This document shows, piece after piece, positions 18,144-26,277 of a stretch of DNA of 64,000 nucleotides. Every line of letters starts with the position of its first letter. Position 1 is the stretch's first letter. The translations under genes were made by a program, and so were the position numbers. The stretch spans positions 1,054,001-1,118,000 of the forward strand of contig NZ_JACHLC010000001.1 of assembly GCF_014207845.1 (NCBI RefSeq), written 5' to 3'. The notes below the pieces were generated by a model. That model saw only the letters and a program-made list of their open reading frames with translations, was not told the DNA's origin and made no database searches. This stretch comes from Chryseobacterium shigense. GTDB lineage: Bacteria > Bacteroidota > Bacteroidia > Flavobacteriales > Weeksellaceae.

Positions 18144-18932
18144 TCACATGTCCAGCATTTCGGTAGCCGTCATTCCAAATTCCTTCCTGAAGGCAAATGA
18201 AAAATGTGATAAATCTTCAAATCCCAGATCCGTATAAATATCTGTAGGCCGCTGCTTTTTCTCTTCGATTAAAAACCGGGCTTCCTGTAAACGGCGTTTT
18301 ATAAGCCACCGGCTGGGAGTTTCATTAAAGATCATTTTGAAATCCCTTTTAAACGCAGAAAGGCTCCGGCCGGCCAGAAAAGCAAATCTTTCCATACTTA
18401 CATTGAACTTATAATTCTGCTGCATGAATTTTTCAAGATCCAGCCGCCCGGGAATCCCGAAATCAAAAAGAAGGTCAGACAGTTCAGGGTGAATTTGTAA
18501 TAGGATCAGTAATAATTCTTCCCTTTTAAGATCAGAAAACGTTTTGCTGATATTTCCTGAATGATTGTAATAAGGTTCCAGAGAAAAAAGGAAACTGTCT
18601 ATAAGGTTATCTTTTTTAAGCTTAATAAAAGCGTCTTTTGACTTATAATTCTGAAATAGGACCGTATTTTTTTTCTGAAAGCTTTTGAGAAAAGATTCAT
18701 CAAAAATAAAAATTACCTTTTCAAATTCATTATCTGTTCTTACCTTATTGTAGCGGGCCAGCCTGTTTTTGCGGATAATACAGCTTTCTCCCGCTTTGAG
18801 CTTATAATGTTTATTTCCATCGTAGCCATTCATTTCCCCTTTTGCCAGGAATATGAAAAAATGTTCGGCAATAAACTGTTCCGGTGAAATAGCAGGACCT
18901 ACAAAACATGATTTTATTTCAGTAATCTTCAT
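18144..18932 (-). CDS. AraC family transcriptional regulator
   Basis: 262 residues: an N-terminal sensing domain (about 1-150) and a C-terminal double helix-turn-helix with FAFLAGRSLSAFKRDFK and DIYTDLGFEDLSHFSFAFRKEFG. It is the last gene of a minus-strand operon, 4 bp after the MBL-fold gene, so it probably controls this operon in response to an unknown ligand. It is a clear paralogue of the regulator at 56284, which also sits at the end of an oxidoreductase operon. Confidence 0.9.
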   Translation of the reverse strand: MKITEIKSCFVGPAISPEQFIAEHFFIFLAKGEMNGYDGNKHYKLKAGESCIIRKNRLARYNKVRTDNEFEKVIFIFDESFLKSFQKKNTVLFQNYKSKDAFIKLKKDNLIDSFLFSLEPYYNHSGNISKTFSDLKREELLLILLQIHPELSDLLFDFGIPGRLDLEKFMQQNYKFNVSMERFAFLAGRSLSAFKRDFKMIFNETPSRWLIKRRLQEARFLIEEKKQRPTDIYTDLGFEDLSHFSFAFRKEFGMTATEMLDM

Positions 18933-18936
18933 TGTT

Positions 18937-20067
18937 TTACTTAATATTTTTCCACCATTGTTTAAATACCTGCGAGCCGTTGTTTAGGTAAACCGTTTCA
19001 CCAATCATGGGTGTTGCAAGGCGGTAAGGCTTTGCTGCTGACCACTCTGTAATCTTTTCCAGCGGTTCATTCCAAGGATGCTTGGCTAAGGTGAATTTAG
19101 AATGATGAACAGGTAACAGGTTCTTGGCTTTTAATCCCGTGGCTGCCAGTGCGACTTCTTCCGGAAGCTCGTGTACGGACTGCCATGCCTTATTATATTG
19201 CCCGCATTCCATGATTGCCCAATCAATAGGGGGATATTTTTCCGCAATTTTTTTGAAACGGTCCGTATAACCTCCATCGCCGCTGTAATAAATATTCATA
19301 GCCGGGGACTGTATAAAGAAGGACAACCATAAAGCCTGTGAACTCGTGAAATTCCTTCCTCCATCGTGATGAGTGCTTTCGGCATAGATCACAAATCCAG
19401 GTTTTACCTGTGTTTTATCACCCCAGTCTTTTTCCAGGATCTGTTGAGGACGGTAGCCCCATTTTTCATAATGGGCACCGGCTCCGAGGCCGCAAATCAC
19501 ATATTTTACCTTTGACTGCAGTTCTTTTGCCGTTTCATAATCCAAATGGTCGTAATGATCGTGTGAAAGCAGCATATAGTCTATCTCCGGCATATCTGCA
19601 GCTGTATAGATATCACTGCCTTTATAAGCTTTCACGCTTCCCGGCAATGGTGATGCATTTCCGCTGAATATAGGATCAACGAGGATCTTTACACCATCCA
19701 GTTGCAAAAAGAAGGAAGAATGCCCGAACCATACTATAACATTACGGTCTGCAGGGATTGCTTTCAGATCTGTTTTTACTGATGGTATTGTATCTATCGG
19801 TTCTGTGTGAGGATATTTTTTTGTCAGTGCTTTCCAGATTTCACCTGTAAAACTGTAACCATCGGAAATGGTTGGCTTTTCTACGAAATTCCGGAATTTT
19901 CCATTTTTATAATGTGATGAATTTTTAACCGCTTCCAGCCTTTTACCTTCAGGCAATGCTCCGAACTGTGGCTGTTTCATATAAAAATAAGTGGCAATCA
20001 TTAAAAGTGTAACGATGCATAACAGAACAATTAACGCACGTTTAAGTATTTTTAAAAACCGTTTCAT
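18937..20067 (-). CDS. Membrane-anchored MBL-fold hydrolase (NAPE-PLD/UlaG-like)
   Basis: 376 residues with one N-terminal membrane segment (about 12-30). The metallo-beta-lactamase domain carries WFGHSSFFLQLDGVKILVDP, the metal motif SHDHYDHLD, YYSGDGGY and LLPVHHSKF. This subgroup includes N-acyl-phosphatidylethanolamine phospholipase D and L-ascorbate lactonase, so a membrane-lipid or lactone substrate is possible but unproven. Its start overlaps the upstream SDR stop by 1 bp. Confidence 0.85.
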   Translation of the reverse strand: MKRFLKILKRALIVLLCIVTLLMIATYFYMKQPQFGALPEGKRLEAVKNSSHYKNGKFRNFVEKPTISDGYSFTGEIWKALTKKYPHTEPIDTIPSVKTDLKAIPADRNVIVWFGHSSFFLQLDGVKILVDPIFSGNASPLPGSVKAYKGSDIYTAADMPEIDYMLLSHDHYDHLDYETAKELQSKVKYVICGLGAGAHYEKWGYRPQQILEKDWGDKTQVKPGFVIYAESTHHDGGRNFTSSQALWLSFFIQSPAMNIYYSGDGGYTDRFKKIAEKYPPIDWAIMECGQYNKAWQSVHELPEEVALAATGLKAKNLLPVHHSKFTLAKHPWNEPLEKITEWSAAKPYRLATPMIGETVYLNNGSQVFKQWWKNIK

Positions 20068-20720
20068 TACTTTGCCTGTATTTTAATGTCTTTTACTTCC
20101 AGAACAGGCTGACTGTATCCCTTTAATACACAATTGATCATTGCTGCCCCTACTTCCCGCATGGTACAGATCCAGTTTGGAAAAGCCAGATACCAGATAG
20201 GGGACAGTGCATTAAATACACGGTATATAAATCTGACATTTTTCTGTCCTTTTACTGGCCTCATAAATCCGGGACGAAAATTGTAAACCGCTTTAAAGGG
20301 TAATTTGAGCAGAGCATTTTCGGTTCTGCCTTTCACCCTTGCCCACATTACTTTTCCCTGTTCTGTACTGTCGGTTCGGTTTCCTGAAACATAAATAAAT
20401 GTCATACCTGAATTGATTTCTGAGAGTGATTTTGCAAACGGTACAACAAAATCAAATGTTTTCCTGGTAAATGATTCTTCATTTTCACCTACAGCACTTA
20501 CTCCGGCACAAAAGAAGCATCCGTCATAATCCTTGAGCTGGGCACTGTAATTTTTTATCTCTGAGAAGTCTTTTAAGATAAGCTCTTTTAGTTTACTGTG
20601 TTTGCGGTCCAGTGGTTTTCTGCTTATGGCAAGTACTTCTGTAACCGCCGGATTTTCGAGGCAGACCAAAAGTACACCGTCTCCTACCAGTCCTGTTGTT
20701 CCCGTAATAATTATTTTCAT
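20067..20720 (-). CDS. NAD(P)-binding atypical SDR protein
   Basis: 217 residues from MKIIITGTTGLVGDG, a Rossmann nucleotide-binding start. A longer reading would add 27 residues that overlap the upstream remnant, so the ATG at 20720 is preferred. IYVSGNRTDST and the NFRPGFMRP segment fit the atypical SDR group (YbjT/HTATIP2-like). Its substrate is unknown. It lies in an operon with the MBL-fold gene and the AraC gene. Confidence 0.85.
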   Translation of the reverse strand: MKIIITGTTGLVGDGVLLVCLENPAVTEVLAISRKPLDRKHSKLKELILKDFSEIKNYSAQLKDYDGCFFCAGVSAVGENEESFTRKTFDFVVPFAKSLSEINSGMTFIYVSGNRTDSTEQGKVMWARVKGRTENALLKLPFKAVYNFRPGFMRPVKGQKNVRFIYRVFNALSPIWYLAFPNWICTMREVGAAMINCVLKGYSQPVLEVKDIKIQAK

Positions 20721-20725
20721 CGTTT

Positions 20726-20956
20726 TTATTTTACTAAATTCATTTGGATCAAACTGTTTGCTGTAGCTAAAATGGCTTCTTCGGCAGAACGGGGTTTCCA
20801 TCCCAACATTTTGACCGCTTTCTCGCTGCTTGCCCTTTTTACCATTCCCAGGTAAGGTTTAACGGCTTTCAGTTTGGGATTAAATATAGCCAATAATTTA
20901 ATAAACCAGTCAGGCAATTCTCTGGAAGGAACATTGGCTGTTTTTTTATTTTCCAT
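20726..20956 (-). pseudogene. C-terminal remnant of an extended SDR (epimerase/aldehyde reductase)
   Basis: 76 residues that match only the tail of NAD-dependent epimerase/dehydratases: PSRELPDWFIKLLA, then SSEKAVKMLGWKPRSAEEAILATANSLI. The Rossmann fold and catalytic YxxxK are missing and no more of the gene lies upstream. It appears to be a deletion remnant, with a fortuitous ATG now making it the first reading frame of the operon. A translated small protein cannot be excluded. Confidence 0.7.
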
Positions 20957-21059
20957 TGTTAAAATTTATAGTACAAATCTCCGGAATGAATTATGAAATC
21001 AGTTTGTTAAAAAGTCCATTTTGGTTTGTTATAAAGTTCAGAAGTGAAATTAATTTACA

Positions 21060-21090
21060 TAAAAATACCGGACTCTTAAAAAGCCCGGCA
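21060..21090 (-). terminator. Terminator of barrel 2
   Basis: The stem CCGGACT (21068-21074) with AGCCCGG (21082-21088), one mismatch, is followed on the minus strand by TATTTTT. Confidence 0.7.
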
Positions 21091-21114
21091 TCGGTTTTGA
21101 AAATATATATAATA

Positions 21115-21798
21115 TTATTTGAATTTGTATGCTACACCCACCTGAAAAACATTGTTCCTGATGGCATCTCCGCTATTATGCTTGTAGATATCTGTTATAC
21201 CGGCTGTAAATCTTGCCGTTACTCCGAAATTCTGAGTAAAATAATAGCCTGCTCCAATCCCGATTCCAAAGTTGAACGTATTATACAGATCTTTAACAAT
21301 CTTGTCTGAGAAATTTGATGTTTCTGTAACAGTAGTATTTCCTGAATTTCTGGTCATGGTAATATCTCCTTTATTCTTACCTCCCAAAAGGAATCCGAAC
21401 TCCGGCCCGGCTTCTACATAAAGCTGGGGAAGAATATTGTACTGTACCATTACAGGCACAGAAAGATAGTTCAGTGTCTTTTTATAATCAACTTCTCTTC
21501 TGTATCTGTCTGAATTAATATAGAATTCATCTCTTTCTTCTGTTTTTGAACCTACCTGGTTAAAAAGAAGCTCAGGCTGAACACTGAATTTTTCTGCTAC
21601 CGGAATATTAACAAATATTCCTGCGTTAAAACCTGGCTTTATCCTTTGATCATTGTCATATTCATCTGCTTTACTAAGGGTAGAGGCGTTAAGGCCTGCT
21701 TTTACTCCAAATGTAACAGGGGAAGAAGCTTTGGTTTTTTCCTGTGCATTTACCAAAAGGCTTCCTGCCAATGCTAATCCTAGAATTAATTTTTTCAT
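21115..21798 (-). CDS. Outer-membrane beta-barrel protein, paralogue 2
   Basis: 227 residues: a signal peptide (about 1-19), then beta strands ending VFQVGVAYKFK. The sequence TFGVKAGLNASTLSK and YVEAGPEFGFLLGGKNKG align closely with barrel 3 and more loosely with barrel 1. There are two -24/-12-like elements upstream (21832-21847 and 22003-22018), with a terminator-like hairpin between them. Ligand unknown. Confidence 0.9.
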   Translation of the reverse strand: MKKLILGLALAGSLLVNAQEKTKASSPVTFGVKAGLNASTLSKADEYDNDQRIKPGFNAGIFVNIPVAEKFSVQPELLFNQVGSKTEERDEFYINSDRYRREVDYKKTLNYLSVPVMVQYNILPQLYVEAGPEFGFLLGGKNKGDITMTRNSGNTTVTETSNFSDKIVKDLYNTFNFGIGIGAGYYFTQNFGVTARFTAGITDIYKHNSGDAIRNNVFQVGVAYKFK

Positions 21799-21883
21799 GA
21801 TTTTTAAAGTTTAAACTTGTCCTCACATTGCATCAAAATTCCCGCCAAAGGGAATAAACTGATAAAAGTCATGTTGAAAAGCG

Positions 21884-21914
21884 AAAAAGTCAAGCTTAAA
21901 TGAATAAGCCTGAC
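21884..21914 (-). terminator. Orphan terminator or attenuator upstream of barrel 2
   Basis: Arms GTCAAGCTTA (21889-21898) and TAAGCCTGAC (21905-21914), one mismatch, followed on the minus strand by TTTTT. The gene before it already has its own terminator, so this hairpin ends either a short RNA or a leader. Confidence 0.5.
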
Positions 21915-22044
21915 CTTTTCTATTGAAATCAATTTATATGTAGAAAAAACTTTCGCTGGATAACTTTGATAAACTATCAAGTCTTTCAGCTTATCACATA
22001 TAGGCAAACTTCTTGCCAAAAAATCAAATTGAGGATAAACATTA

Positions 22045-22080
22045 TAAAAAAAACCGAATTAAATAAATAATCCGGTTTTC
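22045..22080 (-). terminator. Terminator of barrel 3
   Basis: Arms AAAACCGAATT (22050-22060) and AATCCGGTTTT (22069-22079), one mismatch, followed on the minus strand by T7. Confidence 0.8.
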
Positions 22081-22120
22081 TTATTGAATATAAAATTTGT
22101 TTTCTGAATGCTAAAGCTTA

Positions 22121-22747
22121 TTATTTGAATTTATAAGCTAAACCAACCTGGAATGTATTGTTTCTAACTGCATCACCAGAATTATCTTTAAAGATATCAG
22201 TTACTCCAGCTACATATCTGGCAGTAATACCTAAGTTAGGAGTGAAATAATATCCTGCACCAAGACCGATACCAAAGTTAAAAGTGTTCAAGTTATCCTT
22301 ATAATTATCACTTGTAGTTGAGTTTCCTGTAGATTCATTCTTGAATTTGTTTTTAGCGCTTACCATGAATCCGAATTCTGGTCCAGCTTCTAAATAAAGC
22401 TCAGGAATCAAGTTATATTGTAACATTACAGGTACTGTAATATAATCTAATTTCGTAGATGCAGAATAATTAGTATTTCCTAATCTGTATTCTGATTTTT
22501 CTCCATACTGAGAATATAATACCTCTGGCTGAACACTGAATGAACTTGCAATTGGAATGTTTGCAAATGCACCTGCGTTGAAACCGATTTTAGATTTTTG
22601 ATCATCTAAACCTTCGTCTTTGGAAAGAGAAGATACGTTCATTCCACCTTTTACACCAAATGTTACCGGGTTAGAAGAAGATTTTGCTTGCTGAGCGAAT
22701 GCTAATGAACTTGCAGTTACTGCTAATCCTAAAATTAACTTTTTCAT
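22121..22747 (-). CDS. Outer-membrane beta-barrel protein, paralogue 3
   Basis: 208 residues: a signal peptide (about 1-18) and a barrel domain ending TFQVGLAYKFK. TFGVKGGMNVSSLSK and YLEAGPEFGFMVSAKNKF show it is the closest relative of the adjacent barrel 2, consistent with tandem duplication. A -24/-12-like element TGGCAAGCAATTTGAA lies at 22833-22848. Confidence 0.9.
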   Translation of the reverse strand: MKKLILGLAVTASSLAFAQQAKSSSNPVTFGVKGGMNVSSLSKDEGLDDQKSKIGFNAGAFANIPIASSFSVQPEVLYSQYGEKSEYRLGNTNYSASTKLDYITVPVMLQYNLIPELYLEAGPEFGFMVSAKNKFKNESTGNSTTSDNYKDNLNTFNFGIGLGAGYYFTPNLGITARYVAGVTDIFKDNSGDAVRNNTFQVGLAYKFK

Positions 22748-22832
22748 AACTTAATTTTTTTAATATTTTACTATTCTAATTTTAAATTTTACTACTGTCA
22801 AACTTTACTACCGGGTTTGACGCAGAGTATCT

Positions 22833-22848
22833 TTCAAATTGCTTGCCA
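22833..22848 (-). promoter_or_regulatory. Sigma-54-like element of barrel 3 (imperfect -12)
   Basis: TGGCAAGCAATTTGAA on the minus strand. The GG is conserved and correctly spaced, but the -12 GC reads GA. The predicted leader is about 75 nt. Confidence 0.45.
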
Positions 22849-22871
22849 AAAATAAATGACATGACAAAAGT

Positions 22872-22906
22872 CAGTAAAAAAATCAACTTAAATAATAAGT
22901 TGATTT
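22872..22906 (-). terminator. Terminator of aroB
   Basis: An 11-bp perfect stem AAATCAACTTA (22880-22890) with TAAGTTGATTT (22896-22906), followed on the minus strand by T7. It resembles the hairpin at 21889-21914. Confidence 0.75.
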
Positions 22907-23024
22907 ATATTAAATTATTGATTTTAAACGATTTATAAAAACTATCAAACGTTTGTTTAGAGATAATCTAAATTATTCTGTTTATTAAAATTATATCGCT
23001 TAAATGATATTTTCCTATAAAATA

Positions 23025-24071
23025 TTATGCATTATTCAGTCTTCTGTAAAAATCTAATGATTTCAGAATGTTTTTCTGGCTGCACTGGTAATCATAAGTA
23101 CACGAGCCTAGTCCCGAAAGGAGTGAGAAATTGATTTTACTGTCTGTATTCTTTTTGTCATTCAACAGAAGTGCGGTAATGTTTTCGTCGGTAAAATCAC
23201 TTATATCAAGGTAAGGATAATATCTTTGAATGTTTTCAATGATAGTAATAGCATCCTCTTCAGTAATCAGATTTTCAAGACATGCCAGATGTACTTCACA
23301 GATCATTCCCATGGCAACAGCTTCTCCATGAAGGATAGGATTTCCCTGGCTAAGGTAAAGGCTTTCTATGGAATGTCCGATGGTATGTCCGAAATTCAGG
23401 GTTTTTCTGATGTTTTTTTCATGAAAATCCTTTTCCACCACATCCTGTTTGATATCCATTGAAGTCTGGATATGGGGAACTACCGCTTCTACATCAAGTT
23501 TATGAATCTGAATAAGGCTTTCCCAGTGGGCTTTATCAGCAATAAGACCATGTTTCAGCATTTCTGCAAAACCGCTTCGTAATTCTTTAAACGGAAGTGT
23601 TTCCAGAAACTTCGGATAAATAAAGATCTGTTCCGGGAATGCAAAGGTTCCCACCATATTCTTATAATGCATAAGATCTATGCCGGTTTTTCCTCCTATG
23701 GAAGCGTCACACATAGATAAAAGGGTAGTGGGGATATTGATGAACTGAATTCCTCTTTTATAGGTAGATGCCACAAAACCGCCCATATCCGTAATTACAC
23801 CTCCTCCAAGATTGATGACAAGTGCTTTTCTGTCTGCCTGCATCTCGGTAAGAATCTCCCAAAGCTGGTTGGCAGTCTGGATATTCTTCATTTCCTCGCC
23901 GGCCTCAATCTCTAAAATTTCAAAGCCTAAGTCTGTTTCCATATTGCCCAGGAGAACAGGAAGACAATATTCATGGGTATTTTCATCAACCAAAATAAAG
24001 ATCTTACTGAAAGTTTTTTCGTGAAGGAAGTTATTTAATTGAGAAAAATCATCGTTTAATATTGTTATCAT
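23025..24071 (-). CDS. aroB: 3-dehydroquinate synthase
   Basis: The second step of the shikimate pathway, cyclising DAHP to 3-dehydroquinate with NAD and a metal. 348 residues. NLGGGVITDMGGFVASTYKRG, SIGGKTGID, the metal-binding FGHTIGHSIE and ILHGEAVAMGM are all present. It is transcribed alone, divergently from rluB, from a TAACTTTG box at 24110-24117. Confidence 0.96.
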   Translation of the reverse strand: MITILNDDFSQLNNFLHEKTFSKIFILVDENTHEYCLPVLLGNMETDLGFEILEIEAGEEMKNIQTANQLWEILTEMQADRKALVINLGGGVITDMGGFVASTYKRGIQFINIPTTLLSMCDASIGGKTGIDLMHYKNMVGTFAFPEQIFIYPKFLETLPFKELRSGFAEMLKHGLIADKAHWESLIQIHKLDVEAVVPHIQTSMDIKQDVVEKDFHEKNIRKTLNFGHTIGHSIESLYLSQGNPILHGEAVAMGMICEVHLACLENLITEEDAITIIENIQRYYPYLDISDFTDENITALLLNDKKNTDSKINFSLLSGLGSCTYDYQCSQKNILKSLDFYRRLNNA

Positions 24072-24109
24072 TATTGGAGTTTCTTTAAAATTAGAATAAA
24101 ACTATTCTG

Positions 24110-24158
24110 CAAAGTTATGATTCTTAATTTTTAACTCGTAACTAAATTACTATCTTTG
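24110..24158. promoter_or_regulatory. Divergent promoters of aroB and rluB
   Basis: TAACTTTG on the minus strand (24110-24117) serves aroB. TATCTTTG on the plus strand (24151-24158) serves rluB, 15 bp before its ATG. Confidence 0.7.
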
Positions 24159-24172
24159 CAGAAATTTTTAGA

Positions 24173-25336
24173 ATGAGCAGAGATAACAATAATTCAGAAA
24201 GACCAAAAAGACCAAGAATTTCAACAAGAAAAAGTTCTGATGATTCTCGTGCTTCTAGATCCGGAAATTCTTCAGGATCAAAACCTTTTAAAAAATCTTT
24301 TCCAAAAGCCGGTGAAAGAAATTCAGACCACAAAGGAAGCAATTCAAAGTTTGAATCTAAACCTTTCAAAAGAAGCGGGGATAGCGGAGATGAAGATTCA
24401 AAATCTGAAAGCAGAGCCTATATCACCAACTCAAGTGAGGGGCGTGAGAAAAAAACTTTCGGTAAGCCAAAAAGAGGTGGAAAGAATTTTGATACCAGAG
24501 ATAAATATGAAAGAGGAAGTCTGAAATACGGAAGAAGACCTTCCGGCGGAGATGACAGAAATGAAGATAAAGCAAAGTCTTTTGTACAGAAAAGGAGATT
24601 AAATAAAATTGATAAGGATGTTCATAAGGATACGATCCGTCTGAATAAATATATTGCCAACTCGGGAATCTGCAGCAGAAGAGAAGCTGATGAGCTTATT
24701 ACGCAGGGGCTTGTAGAGGTAAACGGACAGGTGGTAACTGAAATGGGATATCAGGTTCAGAAAACAGATAAGGTTGTTTTTGACGGGCAGGGAATTACAC
24801 CGGAAAAACCTGTATATGTACTTTTAAATAAACCAAAAGGATATATTTCTACCACCAAAGATGATAAAGCCAGAAAAACAGTAATGGACCTGGTTGCGAA
24901 TGCATCACCTTACCGTTTATTCCCTGTAGGAAGGCTGGACCGTTCTACCACAGGAGTTATTCTTTTAACGAATGACGGGCATATGACGAAAAAGCTTACA
25001 CACCCTTCTTTTGATGCCAAAAAAATCTATCACGTAACTTTGGATAAAAAACTTACCCATGAAGATATGAAACTGATTGCAGAAGGAATCCGTCTTGATG
25101 AAGGAGTAGCGGTAGTAGACCAGATTTCATTTATTGAAGGAAAACCGAAAAATGAAATCGGGATTGAAATTCATATCGGGTGGAACCGTGTGATCAGAAG
25201 AATTTTCCAAAGGCTTGGATATGAGGTGGAAGCTTTAGACAGAGTGATGTTTGCAGGTCTTACCAAAAAGAATATTAAGCGTGGGCACTGGAGAATCCTT
25301 TCAGAACTTGAAGTAAATAATCTTAAAATGCTTTAA
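24173..25336 (+). CDS. rluB: 23S rRNA pseudouridine synthase, RluB type
   Basis: 387 residues. The first 150 or so are a disordered tail rich in Ser, Arg, Lys and Gly. An S4 RNA-binding domain (about 158-215, IRLNKYIANSGICSRREADELI) and an RsuA/RluB catalytic domain with GRLDRSTTG (Asp256) follow. The enzyme should isomerise a uridine near the peptidyl transferase centre. The long basic tail is common in Bacteroidetes homologues and probably aids RNA binding. The choice between RluB and RluE/F is by domain layout. Confidence 0.88.
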   Translation: MSRDNNNSERPKRPRISTRKSSDDSRASRSGNSSGSKPFKKSFPKAGERNSDHKGSNSKFESKPFKRSGDSGDEDSKSESRAYITNSSEGREKKTFGKPKRGGKNFDTRDKYERGSLKYGRRPSGGDDRNEDKAKSFVQKRRLNKIDKDVHKDTIRLNKYIANSGICSRREADELITQGLVEVNGQVVTEMGYQVQKTDKVVFDGQGITPEKPVYVLLNKPKGYISTTKDDKARKTVMDLVANASPYRLFPVGRLDRSTTGVILLTNDGHMTKKLTHPSFDAKKIYHVTLDKKLTHEDMKLIAEGIRLDEGVAVVDQISFIEGKPKNEIGIEIHIGWNRVIRRIFQRLGYEVEALDRVMFAGLTKKNIKRGHWRILSELEVNNLKML

Positions 25337-25351
25337 TACGCTATAAAAATT

Positions 25352-25388
25352 AAAAAGGCGCAGAAATAAAATTTCTGCGCCTTTTTTT
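25352..25388. terminator. Bidirectional terminator between rluB and pncA
   Basis: A 16-bp perfect stem (25352-25367 with 25371-25386, core GGCGCAGAAAT) with a 3-nt loop. The arms end in A5 and T7, so it suits both strands. Confidence 0.92.
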
Positions 25389-25471
25389 ATCTTTAAATCA
25401 TAGACTGAAAAGTAATTGTACAGACTTGCTAAATTCATCATTTATAATTTAGGCCTTATTATTGGAAAAAA

Positions 25472-26077
25472 TTATCCAAGAATTGTAACTCCATTCTGGA
25501 TCAGGTCATAAATAGCGTCTTTGCCATTGTCCGGTTTTACATTCACAGCTTTTGTTCCGTTGAAATGGAGACATGTGATGTACCCGTTTGCTACTGCATC
25601 CAGACAGGTGAATTTTACACAATAATCTAAAGCTACACCTACAATTTCGAGCAGCTGGATGTCATGATATTTTAAAAAATCATCCAATCCTGTTTTCATA
25701 AAGTGGTTATTGTCCTGAAATCCGCTGTAGCTGTCAATTTCTGTATTTTTCCCCTTTTGAACAATGTGGGTTACTTTATCCCTGTTCAGGTCCTTATGGA
25801 ATTCAGCCCCGAAAGTTCCCTGGATACAATGATCCGGCCACATGAATTGTGGAACTCCGTTCAGAATAATGCTTTCGCCTACTTTTCTGTTGTTGTTGCT
25901 GGCAAAACTTTTATGGTTGGCAGGATGCCAGTCCTGGGTGAGCACAATCTGATCATATTCATTTTCTTCCATCAAAAGATTGATATAGGGAATAATTTCA
26001 TTGGCTTCCGGAACTGCCAGAGCACCTCCTTCACAAAAATCATTCTGTACATCTACTATTATTAACGCTTTTTTCAT
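25472..26077 (-). CDS. pncA: Nicotinamidase / pyrazinamidase
   Basis: 201 residues from MKKALIIVDVQNDFC. It deamidates nicotinamide to nicotinate for NAD salvage. The catalytic Asp9 (VDVQNDF), the metal ligands in DWHPANHKSF and the nucleophile Cys153 (VALDYCVKFT) are all visible. A longer reading adds 22 residues without family support, so the inner ATG is preferred. A palindrome shared with the DinB gene at 27605 lies 43 bp upstream (26120-26141). Confidence 0.94.
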   Translation of the reverse strand: MKKALIIVDVQNDFCEGGALAVPEANEIIPYINLLMEENEYDQIVLTQDWHPANHKSFASNNNRKVGESIILNGVPQFMWPDHCIQGTFGAEFHKDLNRDKVTHIVQKGKNTEIDSYSGFQDNNHFMKTGLDDFLKYHDIQLLEIVGVALDYCVKFTCLDAVANGYITCLHFNGTKAVNVKPDNGKDAIYDLIQNGVTILG

Positions 26078-26119
26078 ATTGAGATTTCTCGAATTTTTGA
26101 TAAAAATACTCAAAAAACT

Positions 26120-26141
26120 GTCCAAAACTGAATTATCGGAC
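26120..26141. promoter_or_regulatory. GTCC-N14-GGAC palindromic motif, copy 1
   Basis: A 22-bp site in the pncA/helicase divergent region. It shares 17 of 22 bases with the copy at 27561-27582, and the sequence to its left is also similar. It is probably a binding site for an unknown regulator or part of a small repeat. Confidence 0.5.
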
Positions 26142-26251
26142 AAATCGGCAATATATTTTTCTAACTCGTTGAGTGCTATATCAGAATTGAAATAACTGCA
26201 AGTTTACCTTATATAGCATACAGCTCCGGTTTTTACCAAATATCAATAGCT

Positions 26252-26259
26252 TATCTTTG
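26252..26259 (+). promoter_or_regulatory. -7 box of the DEAD helicase
   Basis: TATCTTTG, 19 bp before the preferred start at 26278. Confidence 0.65.
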
Positions 26260-26277
26260 CAGTAAATAAGTATGTTT

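Larger units (their letters stand above)
21799..22120 (-). promoter_or_regulatory. Composite upstream region of barrel 2
   Basis: Reading toward barrel 2 on the minus strand: the terminator of barrel 3 (22045-22080), a sigma-54-like element TGGCAAGAAGTTTGCC (22003-22018, exact 12-bp spacing), about 110 bp of unassigned sequence, a hairpin with T run (21884-21914), and a second weaker element TGGCGGGAATTTTGAT (21832-21847, GA in place of GC). No gene is supported here. Confidence 0.55.

Noticed and set aside
21804..22019. 71-residue minus-strand frame between barrels 2 and 3
   Set aside because: It begins in the -24/-12 element and spans a hairpin and terminator-like T run; better explained as regulatory DNA.
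23025..24071. aroB start region as part of a riboswitch
   Set aside because: The gap to rluB is about 100 bp and is explained by two divergent promoters; no aptamer-like structure seen.
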